A stretch of 64,000 nt of DNA from Streptomyces sp. TRM49041 (GTDB lineage Bacteria; Actinomycetota; Actinomycetes; Streptomycetales; Streptomycetaceae), in assembly GCF_008271805.1 (NCBI RefSeq), contig NZ_VSRY01000016.1, forward strand, positions 1 to 64,000, read 5' to 3'. Within the stretch, counting starts at the first letter, position 1. Each line of letters begins with the position of its first letter. Of the stretch, positions 54,328-63,557 are shown piece after piece. The translations under genes were made by a program, and so were the position numbers. The notes beneath the pieces were generated by a model that saw only the letters and a list, made by a program, of their open reading frames with translations, made no database searches and was not told where the DNA came from.

Positions 54328-55833
54328 TCAGTACGCTCCGCGGCCGTCGACGACGGCGCGGAGCGTACGGCTCATCACATCGAGATCGCTGCTGAACGAC
54401 CAGTTGTCGACGTAGTGCAGATCAAGCTGAATCGTTTCATCCCAGGAGAGGTCCGACCGCCCGCTGACCTGCCACAGGCCCGTCATACCGGGCCTCACCC
54501 GGAGCCTGCGCAGCGCCGTGGCGTCGTACGAGGCGACCTCCTCGGGCAGCGGGGGACGCGGACCTACCAGGGACATGTCACCTCGTAGCACATTGAACAA
54601 CTGGGGCAGTTCGTCGAGGGACGTGCGGCGCAGGAACCGGCCCACCCGGGTGACCCGGGGGTCGCGGCGCATCTTGAACATCAGACCGTCGTTCTCGTTC
54701 CACGCGGCGAGGTCGTTCTTGCGCCGGTCCGCGTCGGTGACCATGGTGCGGAACTTCCACATGGTGAAGGTCTCCTGATCCTGCCCCACCCGCCGCTGCC
54801 GGTACAGCGCCGGGCCGCGCGAGTCGAGCCGTATCAGCACGGCGAGGATCAGCAGCAGCGGGGAGAGCAGCAGCAGCCCGGCGGCCGCCCCGCACCGGTC
54901 GACCGCGGTCTTCAGCGCGGCCTGGGCGCCATGGCTCAACGGCGGCTCGACCCGCAGCACGGTGAGTCCGGCGACCGAGGCGGCCCGCAGCCGCTTGACC
55001 GAGGTCTCGACCAGACCCGGGGTGAGGGCCACCTCCAGGCCGGCGTCGTGGAGCAGCCAGCACAGCTCCCGCAGCCGGTCGCCGGTGAGGCCCGCGCCGG
55101 GGGCCACCAGCACCAGCTCGGCGCGGTACCGCCGGGCGGCGTCGACAAGGCGGTGTCCGGCGGCCCTGCCGTCCAGGGCGGGGTCCAGCCGGTCCCGGTC
55201 ACCGGCCGTGGCGCCGTCGCCTGCCGTGGCGCTGTCGCCGTCGCCGACGAGCACGGTGCCGACCACGGCGTACGGATGATCGGTACGGGACGCCAGCCGC
55301 TGGACCGCGCTGTCGAGTGTTCCCGGGCCACCCACCACCAGCACCCGGTCCACGGCCTGGGCGGAGCGCCGGGCCGCGGTCAGATGGCGGTGGATCCCGC
55401 GCCTGCAGACCAGCGTGCTCACCAGCGTGGGCGCCAGGGCGGCCAGCGCGGGGTACGGCTCGGGGGTCTGCGCGGTGGCGACGCCCAGCACCGCGAGCGC
55501 GGCGATCAGGATCAGCCAGTCGTGCAGCACGGGCAGGGCCCCGCGCGACTCCCCGAGCTCGTCGCGCCGGTACCGGTGGCGGAACGCCTGGATCGCGGCC
55601 CAGGCGACGGTGGCGACGGCGGCGGACCGCACGGGGTGCGGCTGGCCGGTCTTCGCGAAGACCAGCGCGACGGACGTGGCGGTGACGGCGACGTCGACGG
55701 CGAGCACGGCCGGCAGATACCAGCGCGGCTTCTCGCGACGGCCCTGTGCCGCCGCGCACCCCCGTCCTCGCCGGTCCTCCCGCACGCCGGTCAGCCGCGC
55801 GGTACGAACGCCGTAGGTTCCGGTGTCTCCCAA
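54328..55833 (-). CDS. Polyprenyl-phosphate hexose-1-phosphate transferase (WcaJ/CpsE-like)
   Basis: A 501-aa initiating transferase. The N-terminal half has four or five membrane helices and a Rossmann-like domain. The C-terminal bacterial-transferase domain shows RLDSRGPALYRQRRVGQD, FTMWKFRTM, RFLRRTSLDELPQLFNVLRGDMSLVGPRPPLPEEV and RPGMTGLWQVSGRSDLSWDE. It transfers a sugar-1-phosphate (often glucose or galactose) to undecaprenyl phosphate and starts the repeat unit. The start is TTG at 55833, with GGGGGG about 10 nt upstream; a later GTG is possible. Convergent with fcl. Confidence 0.93.
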   Translation of the reverse strand: MGDTGTYGVRTARLTGVREDRRGRGCAAAQGRREKPRWYLPAVLAVDVAVTATSVALVFAKTGQPHPVRSAAVATVAWAAIQAFRHRYRRDELGESRGALPVLHDWLILIAALAVLGVATAQTPEPYPALAALAPTLVSTLVCRRGIHRHLTAARRSAQAVDRVLVVGGPGTLDSAVQRLASRTDHPYAVVGTVLVGDGDSATAGDGATAGDRDRLDPALDGRAAGHRLVDAARRYRAELVLVAPGAGLTGDRLRELCWLLHDAGLEVALTPGLVETSVKRLRAASVAGLTVLRVEPPLSHGAQAALKTAVDRCGAAAGLLLLSPLLLILAVLIRLDSRGPALYRQRRVGQDQETFTMWKFRTMVTDADRRKNDLAAWNENDGLMFKMRRDPRVTRVGRFLRRTSLDELPQLFNVLRGDMSLVGPRPPLPEEVASYDATALRRLRVRPGMTGLWQVSGRSDLSWDETIQLDLHYVDNWSFSSDLDVMSRTLRAVVDGRGAY

Positions 55834-55934
55834 GATTTGCAGCCCCCCCAGGCTTGGAAAACCGCGTTCCCCGCAAGGTCAGTTCAGCGGTTCACACATT
55901 TCCTTCACGCGACGGCACACTACGGCACGCGGAG

Positions 55935-55973
55935 GTTCTACAGAACACGTTCTTCCGTAAGCTCGCGTATACG
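55935..55973. promoter_or_regulatory. Palindromes upstream of the WcaJ-like gene
   Basis: GTTC-TACA-GAAC (55935-55946) and the octamer palindrome CGTATACG (55966-55973) lie in the 180-bp gap before the WcaJ-like gene, in an AT-richer stretch. Possible operator or promoter region. Weak support. Confidence 0.25.
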
Positions 55974-56013
55974 TACTGTTTCCGGACAGAGACGCGAGCC
56001 CGCGCCCGACGGG

Positions 56014-56541
56014 CTACGCCGGTGCCGCCAGCTCCGCCCACACGGTCTTGCCCGGCGCGCCCTGTGCTCTCTGAACGCCCCAGTCCAGGCAGAGCCGTTG
56101 CACGATAAACATGCCGTGACCCCCGGGCCGCCCCGCCCGGTGCGGGGTGCGGGGCGCGGGCTGGCCGGCGCCCCGGTCCTCGACCTCCAGGCGCAGGGTC
56201 TTCGCGTGCAGGGAGACCCGCAGCTCCTCGGGGCCCTCGGCGTGGAGACAGGCGTTGGTGACGAGCTCGGAGACGACGAGCAGGACGTCCTCGGCGGCCG
56301 CGCGGCGGTCGGCGGTGGCGGCCGGGAGCCAGCCCCAGTCGTACAGCGCCTGGCGGGTGAAGTCGCGGGCGAGCGGGACGATACCGCTGGCGCCGTCCAG
56401 CGAGAGCCGACGGGTCTCGCGGCGGCGGCCGCGCGCCCCCTCCGGCGTACCGGAAGGTGCCACGCTCCGCGTGGACGAAGCGCCGGAGCCGCCCGGCTCG
56501 GGGCCGAGACCGCTAGGCGGTTGCTGCTGGGTGGCACCCAT
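56014..56541 (-). CDS. Anti-sigma factor, RsbW/SpoIIAB-like serine kinase (HATPase_c_2)
   Basis: A 175-aa GHKL ATPase. N-box VVSELVTNACLHAEG, G1 VEDRGAG and G2 GGHGMFIVQRL are present. The disordered N-terminus (about 1-50) is Gly/Ser/Arg-rich. Proteins of this class bind a SigB-type sigma factor and phosphorylate a STAS antagonist. The STAS gene lies 175 bp upstream on the same strand, and the sigma gene is divergent from it. In S. coelicolor I recall the order prsI-arsI-sigI here, so this is probably the PrsI orthologue (memory, not checked). Confidence 0.87.
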   Translation of the reverse strand: MGATQQQPPSGLGPEPGGSGASSTRSVAPSGTPEGARGRRRETRRLSLDGASGIVPLARDFTRQALYDWGWLPAATADRRAAAEDVLLVVSELVTNACLHAEGPEELRVSLHAKTLRLEVEDRGAGQPAPRTPHRAGRPGGHGMFIVQRLCLDWGVQRAQGAPGKTVWAELAAPA

Positions 56542-56716
56542 CAGCGCGTCACCTCACCGATTCACCAGGTCGTCTTTACGTCGACGTCGACATCGTTTAC
56601 AGAGAGTGTGGCCCCTCGACATCCCATCGCGGGGTCTTCTGGCGTTCTTCTGCCCGGCCGTTTCCGGGCGACACCCACCAGATCGGCCGACGAGGCCGAC
56701 CGTACGGTGGCGGTCG

Positions 56717-57085
56717 TCACAGCCTCAGCGCGGCTTCCAGAGAATCATGGAGGGTGAAGACCGCCCCGGCGCCCGTGATCTCGAAGACCCGGGCCACCAC
56801 GGGCCGCATCGCGGCCAGGTGGACACCGCCGCCGGCCGCCTCGGCCTTGAGCCGGGCACCGAGGAGGACGTTGAGGCCCGTCGAGTCGCAGAACTCGAGC
56901 TGTGAGCAGTCGACCACGAGGCGTGCGCGGCCCTGGGTGAGGGCCGCCTCCAGGGGTTCACGCAGCAGATCGGCGGTGTGGTGATCGAGCTCACCCACCG
57001 GCGTCAGGATCTCGCTGGGACCTTCCGTCCGGACCCCGACGCGAAGCCGGCCCTGATTCGCGCTGCCGACCGTCTCGCGGCCCAT
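56717..57085 (-). CDS. STAS-domain anti-sigma factor antagonist
   Basis: A 122-aa single STAS domain. FCDSTGLNVLLGARL contains the phospho-acceptor S68, and the N-terminal strands (EILTPVGELDHHTADLL) fit SpoIIAA/RsbV folds. When unphosphorylated it would bind the RsbW-like kinase and release the sigma factor. ATG-type start at 57085. It is divergent from the sigma gene across a 236-bp gap. Probably the ArsI counterpart. Confidence 0.88.
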   Translation of the reverse strand: MGRETVGSANQGRLRVGVRTEGPSEILTPVGELDHHTADLLREPLEAALTQGRARLVVDCSQLEFCDSTGLNVLLGARLKAEAAGGGVHLAAMRPVVARVFEITGAGAVFTLHDSLEAALRL

Positions 57086-57168
57086 TCCGCCCCTCTTCGC
57101 CGATGTCTCTGGGTCGATAGAACCCTACGACGAATCCCGGTCGGCGGGTAGTCGAAGGCCCCCGCAAA

Positions 57169-57174
57169 GGGTAT
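57169..57174 (+). promoter_or_regulatory. Candidate SigB-type -10 upstream of the sigma gene
   Basis: GGGTAT matches the -10 of SigB/SigF-type promoters and would allow autoregulation, but the expected GTTT -35 is absent at the right distance. Low confidence. Confidence 0.22.
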
Positions 57175-57321
57175 ATACGGAACAAATGACACTTGCACCG
57201 GCAGGTGCGAACCCGGTAGGTCTAGTGGGACACCCCCGACACGCTGGCTTTGGAGGCGCCGCACACCGCAGCTTCATGTATGGGCATCGGCGGCCATATG
57301 CCGAGAACGATGGAGGAGACC

Positions 57322-58305
57322 ATGTCACCCCGGCTCGACGAAACGCGTACCCCCGACGCGACGTCGGCAACATTCCCGCACGAGATCTTTCTCATAGCCG
57401 GCACGGACGGCACGGACGGCACCGCTCACCGCGCCGACCCCGCCGACCCGGCCCGACCGACGGGCCCGGCAGCCCCGGTAGCACCAGCAGATCTGTCCGA
57501 CCTCTCGGACCTGCCCGAGATCCCCCCGTACGACGAAGTCGAGCCCCTCGACGCACGGGCACTCTCCAAGACGCTCTTCGCGCGGCTCGAGGCCCTCGAG
57601 GAGGGCACTCACGAGTACGCGTACGTCCGCAACACCCTGGTCGAGCTCAACCTCGCCCTGGTGAAGTTCGCCGCCTCCCGGTTCCGCTCCCGCAGCGAGC
57701 CCATGGAGGACATCATCCAGGTCGGCACGATCGGTCTGATCAAGGCGATCGACCGCTTCGAGCTCAGCCGCGAGGTCGAGTTCCCCACGTTCGCGATGCC
57801 GACGATCGTCGGCGAGATAAAGCGGTTCTTCCGGGACACCTCGTGGTCCGTGCGCGTCCCGCGCCGGCTGCAGGAGCTCCGCCTCGACCTGGCCAAGGCC
57901 GGTGACGAGCTGGCCCAGGAGCTGGACCGGGCGCCGACCGTCGGCGAGCTGGCCGAGAAGCTCGGCATCAGCAGGGACGAGGTCGTCGAGGGCATGGCGG
58001 CGAGCAACGCGTACACCGCCAGCTCGCTGGACGCCCAGCCGGAGGAGGACGACACCGAGGGCGCCCTGGCCGACCGGATCGGCTACGAGGACCACGGTCT
58101 GGAGGGCATCGAGTACATCGAGTCGCTCAAGCCGCTGATCGCCTCCCTGCCCCCGCGCGACCGCAAGATCCTCTCCCTGCGGTTCGTCGCCGGGCTCACC
58201 CAGTCGGAGATCGGCGAGGAGCTGAACATCTCGCAGATGCATGTGTCCCGGCTGCTCTCCCGCACGCTCGGAAAGCTCCGCAAGGGCCTGACCCTGGAGG
58301 AGTGA
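57322..58305 (+). CDS. SigB/SigF-type RNA polymerase sigma factor (probable SigI orthologue)
   Basis: A 327-aa group 3 sigma factor. The N-terminal 80 residues are a variable Ala/Pro/Asp-rich extension. Region 2 contains MEDIIQVGTIGLIKAIDRFE and FPTFAMPTIVGEIKRFFRD. Region 3 covers RVPRRLQELR to about 250, and region 4 has LPPRDRKILSLRFVAGLTQ plus an HTH (GEELNISQMHVSRLLSRTL). The ATG at 57322 has GGAGGAG just upstream; longer in-frame starts exist at 57250 and 57298. It would be inhibited by the RsbW-like kinase and released by the STAS protein. Confidence 0.9.
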   Translation: MSPRLDETRTPDATSATFPHEIFLIAGTDGTDGTAHRADPADPARPTGPAAPVAPADLSDLSDLPEIPPYDEVEPLDARALSKTLFARLEALEEGTHEYAYVRNTLVELNLALVKFAASRFRSRSEPMEDIIQVGTIGLIKAIDRFELSREVEFPTFAMPTIVGEIKRFFRDTSWSVRVPRRLQELRLDLAKAGDELAQELDRAPTVGELAEKLGISRDEVVEGMAASNAYTASSLDAQPEEDDTEGALADRIGYEDHGLEGIEYIESLKPLIASLPPRDRKILSLRFVAGLTQSEIGEELNISQMHVSRLLSRTLGKLRKGLTLEE

Positions 58306-58324
58306 CCCCGGTCGCGTCCCTTCA

Positions 58325-58370
58325 CGCCACGAGGGCCCGCCCCCTATCCGGGGGGCGGGCCTTCGTGGCG
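58325..58370. terminator. Strong terminator after the sigma gene
   Basis: A 20-bp stem (58325-58344 with 58351-58370, one G-T wobble) and a 6-nt loop, 19 bp after the sigma factor stop. Confidence 0.92.
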
Positions 58371-58471
58371 TCGCGCGGGCTGGGCCCGGGGGTTTTCCAC
58401 AGGCTCATGCGCCTTATTGACGGGCAGTCCCGAATTGGGACACATTGGGCCGGGGTTCAGGGGGGATTCGC

Positions 58472-59656
58472 ATGGTTTCTGCGTCCGTATCGGAAGCGTT
58501 CATGCGCGAACGGCTGGGCAGAGAGTGCCTGTACATGCCGTCGTGCCGACTCGGTCTGTATGTCGCACTGCGGCACTGGTGCCCGCCCGGCGGGCGTGTC
58601 CTCATGTCGCCGGTCAACGACGACGTCATCTTCTTCGTCGTCCTAGCGGCCGGACTGCGGCCCGTACAGGCGCCGTTGAACGCGCACGACGCGTCGATCG
58701 ACCCGGCGGCGGTCCCCGAGGAGGAGTGGCGCGGCCTGTCCGCGGTGCTCACCACCAATCTGTACGGCAACCCGGACCCGGCGCCGGAACTGGCCGCGAA
58801 GTGCGCCCGACTGGGCATCCCGCTGCTGGAGGACGCGGCGCACGCGATCGGTTCGCGGGTCGCGGGGCGGCCGGTCGGGACGTTCGGCGACGCGTCCGTG
58901 TTCAGCCTCTCCAAACACACCGGCGCCAAGACCGGCGGGTTCCTGGCGTTACGGGACCCGGGGCTGCGTGCGGAGCTGGCGCGGGCCAGGGACGAACTGC
59001 TGCACCCGGTGCGACGCACTGCCGAGCTGGCCTATGTGGCCCGCCCGTACGCGGAGGCGGCGGTGCGCGGGCTCCGGCTGGTGAGGGCCGCGCGGGCCAC
59101 GCTGCGGCTGCTCGGGCAGGAGGAGCGCGAGGAGATCAGGATGCCCCTGCGCCCCGGCGAGCTGAAGCAGGCGGTGGACGCCGCGCCCGGGCTCGTACCG
59201 TTCCACTCGTGGGTCCGGGTCGACCTGCACGACTACCGGCTGGCCCCGGGCCCGGCCCGGCTGCGCCGCACGCACCGGCTCCTGAGCCGCCTCGACGCCA
59301 CCCTGGCCGCGCACCGGGCCGGTACGGAGCGGCTGCTCGCGTCGCCGTGGGCCGCGCCCGGCGCGGCGGCGGCGCCGCTCCAGCCGCTGTTCCGCGTGCC
59401 GCTGCTGGTCGCCGACCGGGACGCGGCCATCGCGGCCCTGGCCCGGCACCGGGTCACCACGGGGTATCTGTACGACCCGCCCCTCGACGACTACGCGGGC
59501 GCGGCGTTCACGGACGCGTCGCCCGCGCCGGCTCCCGCCCGCTGGTTCGCCCGGCACGCACTGCCCGCCGACCCGCTCGGGGCGGGCACCGTCCTGAGTG
59601 TCCTGCATGCCTCCGGTGCCCGGCCCGCGCCCCCTCCCGGCGAGAGCGGTGCCTGA
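58472..59656 (+). CDS. DegT/DnrJ/EryC1/StrS-type sugar aminotransferase, contains a TTA codon
   Basis: A 394-aa PLP enzyme of the nucleotide-sugar aminotransferase family. PVNDDVIFFVVLAAGLRPV and TTNLYGNPDP match the N-terminal half; PLLEDAAHAIGSRVAGRPVG carries the PLP-binding Asp; FSLSKHTGAKTGGFL probably includes the Schiff-base Lys. It would make an amino-sugar (ketosugar plus Glu), or could be a non-catalytic dehydratase-like member. Codon 160 is TTA (58949-58951), so translation should need bldA tRNA. GGGGGG precedes the ATG. It overlaps the flippase start. Confidence 0.83.
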   Translation: MVSASVSEAFMRERLGRECLYMPSCRLGLYVALRHWCPPGGRVLMSPVNDDVIFFVVLAAGLRPVQAPLNAHDASIDPAAVPEEEWRGLSAVLTTNLYGNPDPAPELAAKCARLGIPLLEDAAHAIGSRVAGRPVGTFGDASVFSLSKHTGAKTGGFLALRDPGLRAELARARDELLHPVRRTAELAYVARPYAEAAVRGLRLVRAARATLRLLGQEEREEIRMPLRPGELKQAVDAAPGLVPFHSWVRVDLHDYRLAPGPARLRRTHRLLSRLDATLAAHRAGTERLLASPWAAPGAAAAPLQPLFRVPLLVADRDAAIAALARHRVTTGYLYDPPLDDYAGAAFTDASPAPAPARWFARHALPADPLGAGTVLSVLHASGARPAPPPGESGA

Positions 59657-61922
59657 AAGGACCCGGCTGGAGCCGGACACCCCCACCAAGGCTCTCCCCC
59701 AGGGTCCCGTCTCCGCTCGACCCGCGGGAAACCCCGCGGCCTCCGAGAGCGACGGCGCCGTGGCGGAGAGAGCCGCCGCCGTGCCGCGCCCCAGCGGCGA
59801 CTCGATGTTCCGCAACGCCTACGCGCTGATGCTCTCCACGGGCGTCTCCGCCGCGCTGGGCCTCGGATTCTGGCTGGTCGCCGCCCGCTACTACACCGAG
59901 GAGGCCGTGGGGCAGGGCTCCGCCGCCATCGCCGCGATGCGGCTCCTCGCCTCCATCACGGCCACCACGATGATCGGCGCGGTGGTGCGGTACGTGCCGA
60001 GGGCCGGGCGCGCGACCGGGCCGCTGGTGTGGCGGGCGTACGGCGTCAGCTCGCTGGTCGTGTGTGCCGCCTGCGCGGCGTTCCTGTTCACGCTGGACCT
60101 GTGGGGTCCGTCGTACGCGCCGCTGACCGGACTGCCGGCCGGGCTGTTCTTCACCAGCGCGTGTGTGGCCTGGGCGCTGCTCACCCTCCAGGACGGTGTC
60201 CTCACCGGGCTGCGCAAGGCGGTTTGGGTGCCGGTCGGGAACGCCGTGTTCTCGCTCGGCAAGCTGCTCCTGCTCGTGGTGTTCGCGACCTCGCTTCCGG
60301 TGCTGGGCATCTTCGTGTCGTGGGCGGCCGCCATCGGCCTGTCCGTGCTGCCGCTGGGCTGGCTGGTCTTCCGGAGGCTGATCCCCCGGCAGGCCGCCGC
60401 CGACCGCGACCGGGAGCCGCCCACGCCGCGCGAGATGGGCCGGTTCCTCGCCGGGGACTCGGTGGGCGCGCTGTTCAGCCTCGCGATGATCAACCTGCTG
60501 CCGGTGATGGTCGCGGTCCGCTTCGACGCCGCGCACAACGGCTACTTCTACACCGCGTACACCGTCGGCGGGACGATGGAGTTCATGGCCATCAACATGG
60601 CCTCGTCGCTGACGGCGCACGCGTCGCACAGTCCGGAGAGCCTCGCCGAGGGGGTGCGCGGCGCGTTGCGGCGGATGGCACTGCTGCTGGTGCCGGTCGT
60701 GTTCGTCCTCATCGCGTTCGCCCCGCTGATCCTGACGCCGTTCGGCGCGGCGTACGCGGAGCACGGGACGACGGTGCTGCGGCTGCTGGCGGCCGCCGCC
60801 CTGCCGCGCGTCGCCGTCGAGCTGTACATCGGGGTGCTGCGGGTTCAGGGCCGCACGGGGACGCTGGCCGCCGTGCAGGGCGTCATGTGCACGCTGGTGC
60901 TGGGCAGCGCGGCGGTGCTGATGACGCCGGCGGGGATAGCGGGCGCGGGCCTGGCGCTGCTGGTGTCCATGACGGTGATGGCGGTCGTGTCGGCGCCGGG
61001 GCTGCGGGCCGCGCTGACGGGACGCGAACCGGGACGGCCGGCCTGGTCGCGGAGGCGGCCGCGCGTGAGCGCGACGGCCGGGTACGGAACACGCTGGGCG
61101 GCGGCGCGGGACGCCGCCCGGTCGCCCGCGCCGTCGTATCTGCCGGGCGGTCAGGACACGGAGACGCCCGCGTTCGGGTTCCCCGTCGTGTACACCGCCC
61201 GGGACGACGGCGCGGGCGGGGGCGCGGCCGTACGGGGCGGCGTACACGACGGGGAGGGCGTGGACGGGGAGGGCGTGGACGGGTCGGGGGGCGGTCGGGC
61301 GGTGGCGTGGCTGTGGCTGCTGCTCGGGCTGGCCGCCGGGCTGTTCTGGATACCGCTCGTCCGGCTGATACGGGTCCCCGGGGGCGGCGGCCACGAGCAG
61401 TTGTCCGGCACCGGGCTGCCGGCCGCGCTGCCGCCGGTCAGCGTCGTGGCGGGCGCCCTGCTGGTCGTGGTGTTCGCCGGGGCTCTGGCGCTGCCGCGCC
61501 CGCAGCCGGCCCTGGCCGTTACGGCACTGCTGGCCACGGTGGCCGCGCTGCACTCGGGCCCGCTGCTGCTGGGCGTCGACCCGGCCCCGGCGGGCGGCCC
61601 GGGCGCGGAGGCGGGCGCGTCGCTCGTCGCCACGCTCGCGGCTCTGGAGGCGGACGGCCGGGGCGTGGTGCTGGCCGCGCTGCCCCTCGTACTGCAGGCG
61701 CTGTGCCTGGCGCTGGCGGCGGTTGCCCTGTGGGCGCTGGGCGTGCCGGGGCGGGCCGTGGCGGGCGCGGTGTGGGTGCTGGCGGTGGCGGGGTGGGCGG
61801 CGCAGGAGGTGTTCGCCGCGGCCGCGGTGCCCGTCTCCGCGGGGCTGTGCGCGGCGGCCGCGGCGGCACTCGTGGCGGCCCGCCGCCGGGGGCCCCGGGG
61901 CGACCGGCCGGGTGGGGAGTGA
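59649..61922 (+). CDS. Second polysaccharide flippase fused to a C-terminal multi-helix region
   Basis: A 757-aa membrane protein. Residues about 55-480 form a 12-14-helix flippase (YALMLSTGVSAALGLGFWLVAARYYTEEAVG, GNAVFSLGKLLLLVVFATSLPVLG, AVELYIGVLRVQGRTGTLAAVQG). A Gly/Asp-rich linker follows at about 505-560. The last 200 residues contain about six extra helices of unknown role, which is longer than a standard Wzx. The GTG at 59649 overlaps the aminotransferase stop; a GTG at 59598 is the alternative. It is convergent with the GH26 gene. Confidence 0.8.
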   Translation: MPERTRLEPDTPTKALPQGPVSARPAGNPAASESDGAVAERAAAVPRPSGDSMFRNAYALMLSTGVSAALGLGFWLVAARYYTEEAVGQGSAAIAAMRLLASITATTMIGAVVRYVPRAGRATGPLVWRAYGVSSLVVCAACAAFLFTLDLWGPSYAPLTGLPAGLFFTSACVAWALLTLQDGVLTGLRKAVWVPVGNAVFSLGKLLLLVVFATSLPVLGIFVSWAAAIGLSVLPLGWLVFRRLIPRQAAADRDREPPTPREMGRFLAGDSVGALFSLAMINLLPVMVAVRFDAAHNGYFYTAYTVGGTMEFMAINMASSLTAHASHSPESLAEGVRGALRRMALLLVPVVFVLIAFAPLILTPFGAAYAEHGTTVLRLLAAAALPRVAVELYIGVLRVQGRTGTLAAVQGVMCTLVLGSAAVLMTPAGIAGAGLALLVSMTVMAVVSAPGLRAALTGREPGRPAWSRRRPRVSATAGYGTRWAAARDAARSPAPSYLPGGQDTETPAFGFPVVYTARDDGAGGGAAVRGGVHDGEGVDGEGVDGSGGGRAVAWLWLLLGLAAGLFWIPLVRLIRVPGGGGHEQLSGTGLPAALPPVSVVAGALLVVVFAGALALPRPQPALAVTALLATVAALHSGPLLLGVDPAPAGGPGAEAGASLVATLAALEADGRGVVLAALPLVLQALCLALAAVALWALGVPGRAVAGAVWVLAVAGWAAQEVFAAAAVPVSAGLCAAAAAALVAARRRGPRGDRPGGE

Positions 61923-61956
61923 CCGCCCGGCGGGGGTGCGACCGGTGCGGCCGGGC

Positions 61957-63090
61957 TCAGCGGGTCGGGACCGGCTGGCGGAAGTAGGCGTCCTTCCCCG
62001 CCTCGCGGTACCCCTCAAGGGCGGGGCCTTCGTTGACGGTGAGGTCGCAGCCCTTGCCCGGCACCGGCCGGTTCCAGTGGACCAGCGCCCTGACCTTCGG
62101 CAGTTCGGGCACGACGTCCGGGATCGCGGCGTACCAGTCCCGCTGCCGCTGTGGCCGCTCCGGGTCGGGCGCGGTGGCGAACTCGGCGAGCATCAGCGGC
62201 TTGTCGGCCGAGATGTTGGCGCGCAGCCAGTCGTACGAGGGGCGCTGGCTGCGGTCGAAGTCGAGCCAGTTGGTGCTGTTGTGGCAGAGGTAGTAGTTGT
62301 ACTGGTCCATGCCGATCCAGTCGACGTACGCGTCGCCGGGGTAGAGCCGCTTCATCTGCTCGGCGTGCCCGAGGTAGCCGGACACGGTCCACACCCACAC
62401 CACGTTGTCGACGCCGAGCTGCCGGAACCGGTCGTGGAGATGGCGCCAGGCGGCGACGAACTCCTCGGGGGTGCCCGCGCCCTCCTTGATCCTGAAGTCG
62501 GTCTCCTGGTCGAAGGAGAGGAAGACGCGCTTGCCGTACGCCTTGATGCGGCGGGCCTGCGGGTCGATGATGTCCCGGTCGTACCGGCCGGAGGCGATGT
62601 TCTTCCAGCCGAGCTGGGTCTCCGTCCAGTCGGCGTGGTGGGGTTCGGTCCAGACGGTGGACTCCCAGGCGAGCATCAGCAGCCGGTCGCGGCCGAGTTC
62701 CTGCTCGTCGGGGGTGAGCAGTTCACCGTCGAGCGGGGTCTTCGACATGTCGTGGTAGTTGTAGACGAGATCCAGCCTGCGGCCGATCTTCTTCTCGAAG
62801 GTGAGGACGGCGTCCTTGAGTGAGCCGTTCTCCGCGTACGGCACATAGGCGCCCCACCAGGCGCCGCAGGGCGGTTCGAGTAATCGGCCGGGGGCGCACG
62901 GCCCCTTGGGCAGGTCGCCGGACGCGGCGTTCGCCGGGAGCCCCGGGCCGGGGCGGCCGTCGCCGTCGTCGGAGCGGGTGATCCAGACGCCGGCCCCGAT
63001 GAGCAGGACGCCGACGAGGGCGAGCGCGACCGTGACGTAGTAGTCCCTGCCGGGGCGCCGGCCGGGAGGTCCGGGGAGCCGTACCGTCAT
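61957..63090 (-). CDS. GH26-like membrane-anchored glycoside hydrolase, contains a TTA codon
   Basis: A 377-aa protein with an N-terminal membrane anchor (about 18-38). The exported domain resembles GH26 (beta-mannanase clan). FLSFDQETDF corresponds to the general-acid Glu loop, VVWVWTVSG and WIGMDQYNYY to family strands, and PLMLAEFAT to the nucleophile Glu. It could trim the exopolysaccharide. Codon 70 is TTA (62881-62883), so it should depend on bldA. The start overlaps the upstream small membrane protein by 4 bp. Substrate unknown. Confidence 0.78.
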   Translation of the reverse strand: MTVRLPGPPGRRPGRDYYVTVALALVGVLLIGAGVWITRSDDGDGRPGPGLPANAASGDLPKGPCAPGRLLEPPCGAWWGAYVPYAENGSLKDAVLTFEKKIGRRLDLVYNYHDMSKTPLDGELLTPDEQELGRDRLLMLAWESTVWTEPHHADWTETQLGWKNIASGRYDRDIIDPQARRIKAYGKRVFLSFDQETDFRIKEGAGTPEEFVAAWRHLHDRFRQLGVDNVVWVWTVSGYLGHAEQMKRLYPGDAYVDWIGMDQYNYYLCHNSTNWLDFDRSQRPSYDWLRANISADKPLMLAEFATAPDPERPQRQRDWYAAIPDVVPELPKVRALVHWNRPVPGKGCDLTVNEGPALEGYREAGKDAYFRQPVPTR

Positions 63091-63536
63091 CGGCTGCTCC
63101 CGGAGGGCACTTCAGGGGGCGCCATCCCACGGGTCTCCGCGTCTCGCGTCGTCTCCGCGTCACGCGTCGTCTCCGCCCCGCGCGCCTCCTCCGCCGCACG
63201 CGCCCCCAGCGGGAGCGGAGCACCCGGCAGGGCGGCCGCGGCCGTGGTGAACGCGGCCAGCGCGCCCAGGAACACGGCCACGGAGAACGCCTCCAGCAGG
63301 AACAGCGATGTCGCGGTGAGCGTGGCCAGCGCGAGGCTGAGCGGCGCTGCGAGCGCGACGGCCTCCAGCCGGGCGCCCGGCCGCGGCGCCAGCAGCGCGA
63401 GGCCGGGCCCGAAGGCGACGAATCCGAGCACGGGCAGCCAGCGCAGCGGCGAGCCGCCGGGCAGCGCGGTCGCGGCGAGGGCGAGCCAGCCGGAGACCGC
63501 CAGTCCCACTCTGATCTGTGTACGGGTGAGCTGCAT
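63087..63536 (-). CDS. Small integral membrane protein
   Basis: A 149-aa protein of unknown function with about four hydrophobic helices (residues 8-110: SGWLALAATALPGG, VLGFVAFGPGLALLA, LSLALATLTATSLFLLEAF) and a hydrophilic tail with a repeated ETTRDA motif (ETTRDAETTRDAETRG). It overlaps the GH26 gene by 4 bp, so the two are coupled. It might anchor or regulate the hydrolase. The tail repeats correspond to a short GC-rich DNA duplication. Confidence 0.6.
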   Translation of the reverse strand: MQLTRTQIRVGLAVSGWLALAATALPGGSPLRWLPVLGFVAFGPGLALLAPRPGARLEAVALAAPLSLALATLTATSLFLLEAFSVAVFLGALAAFTTAAAALPGAPLPLGARAAEEARGAETTRDAETTRDAETRGMAPPEVPSGSSR

Positions 63537-63557
63537 GGCGACCTCCAGTCACCGGGT

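Noticed and set aside
57169..57174. A confident SigB-type autoregulatory promoter
   Set aside because: Only the -10 half is present; kept as a low-confidence feature, not as a finding.
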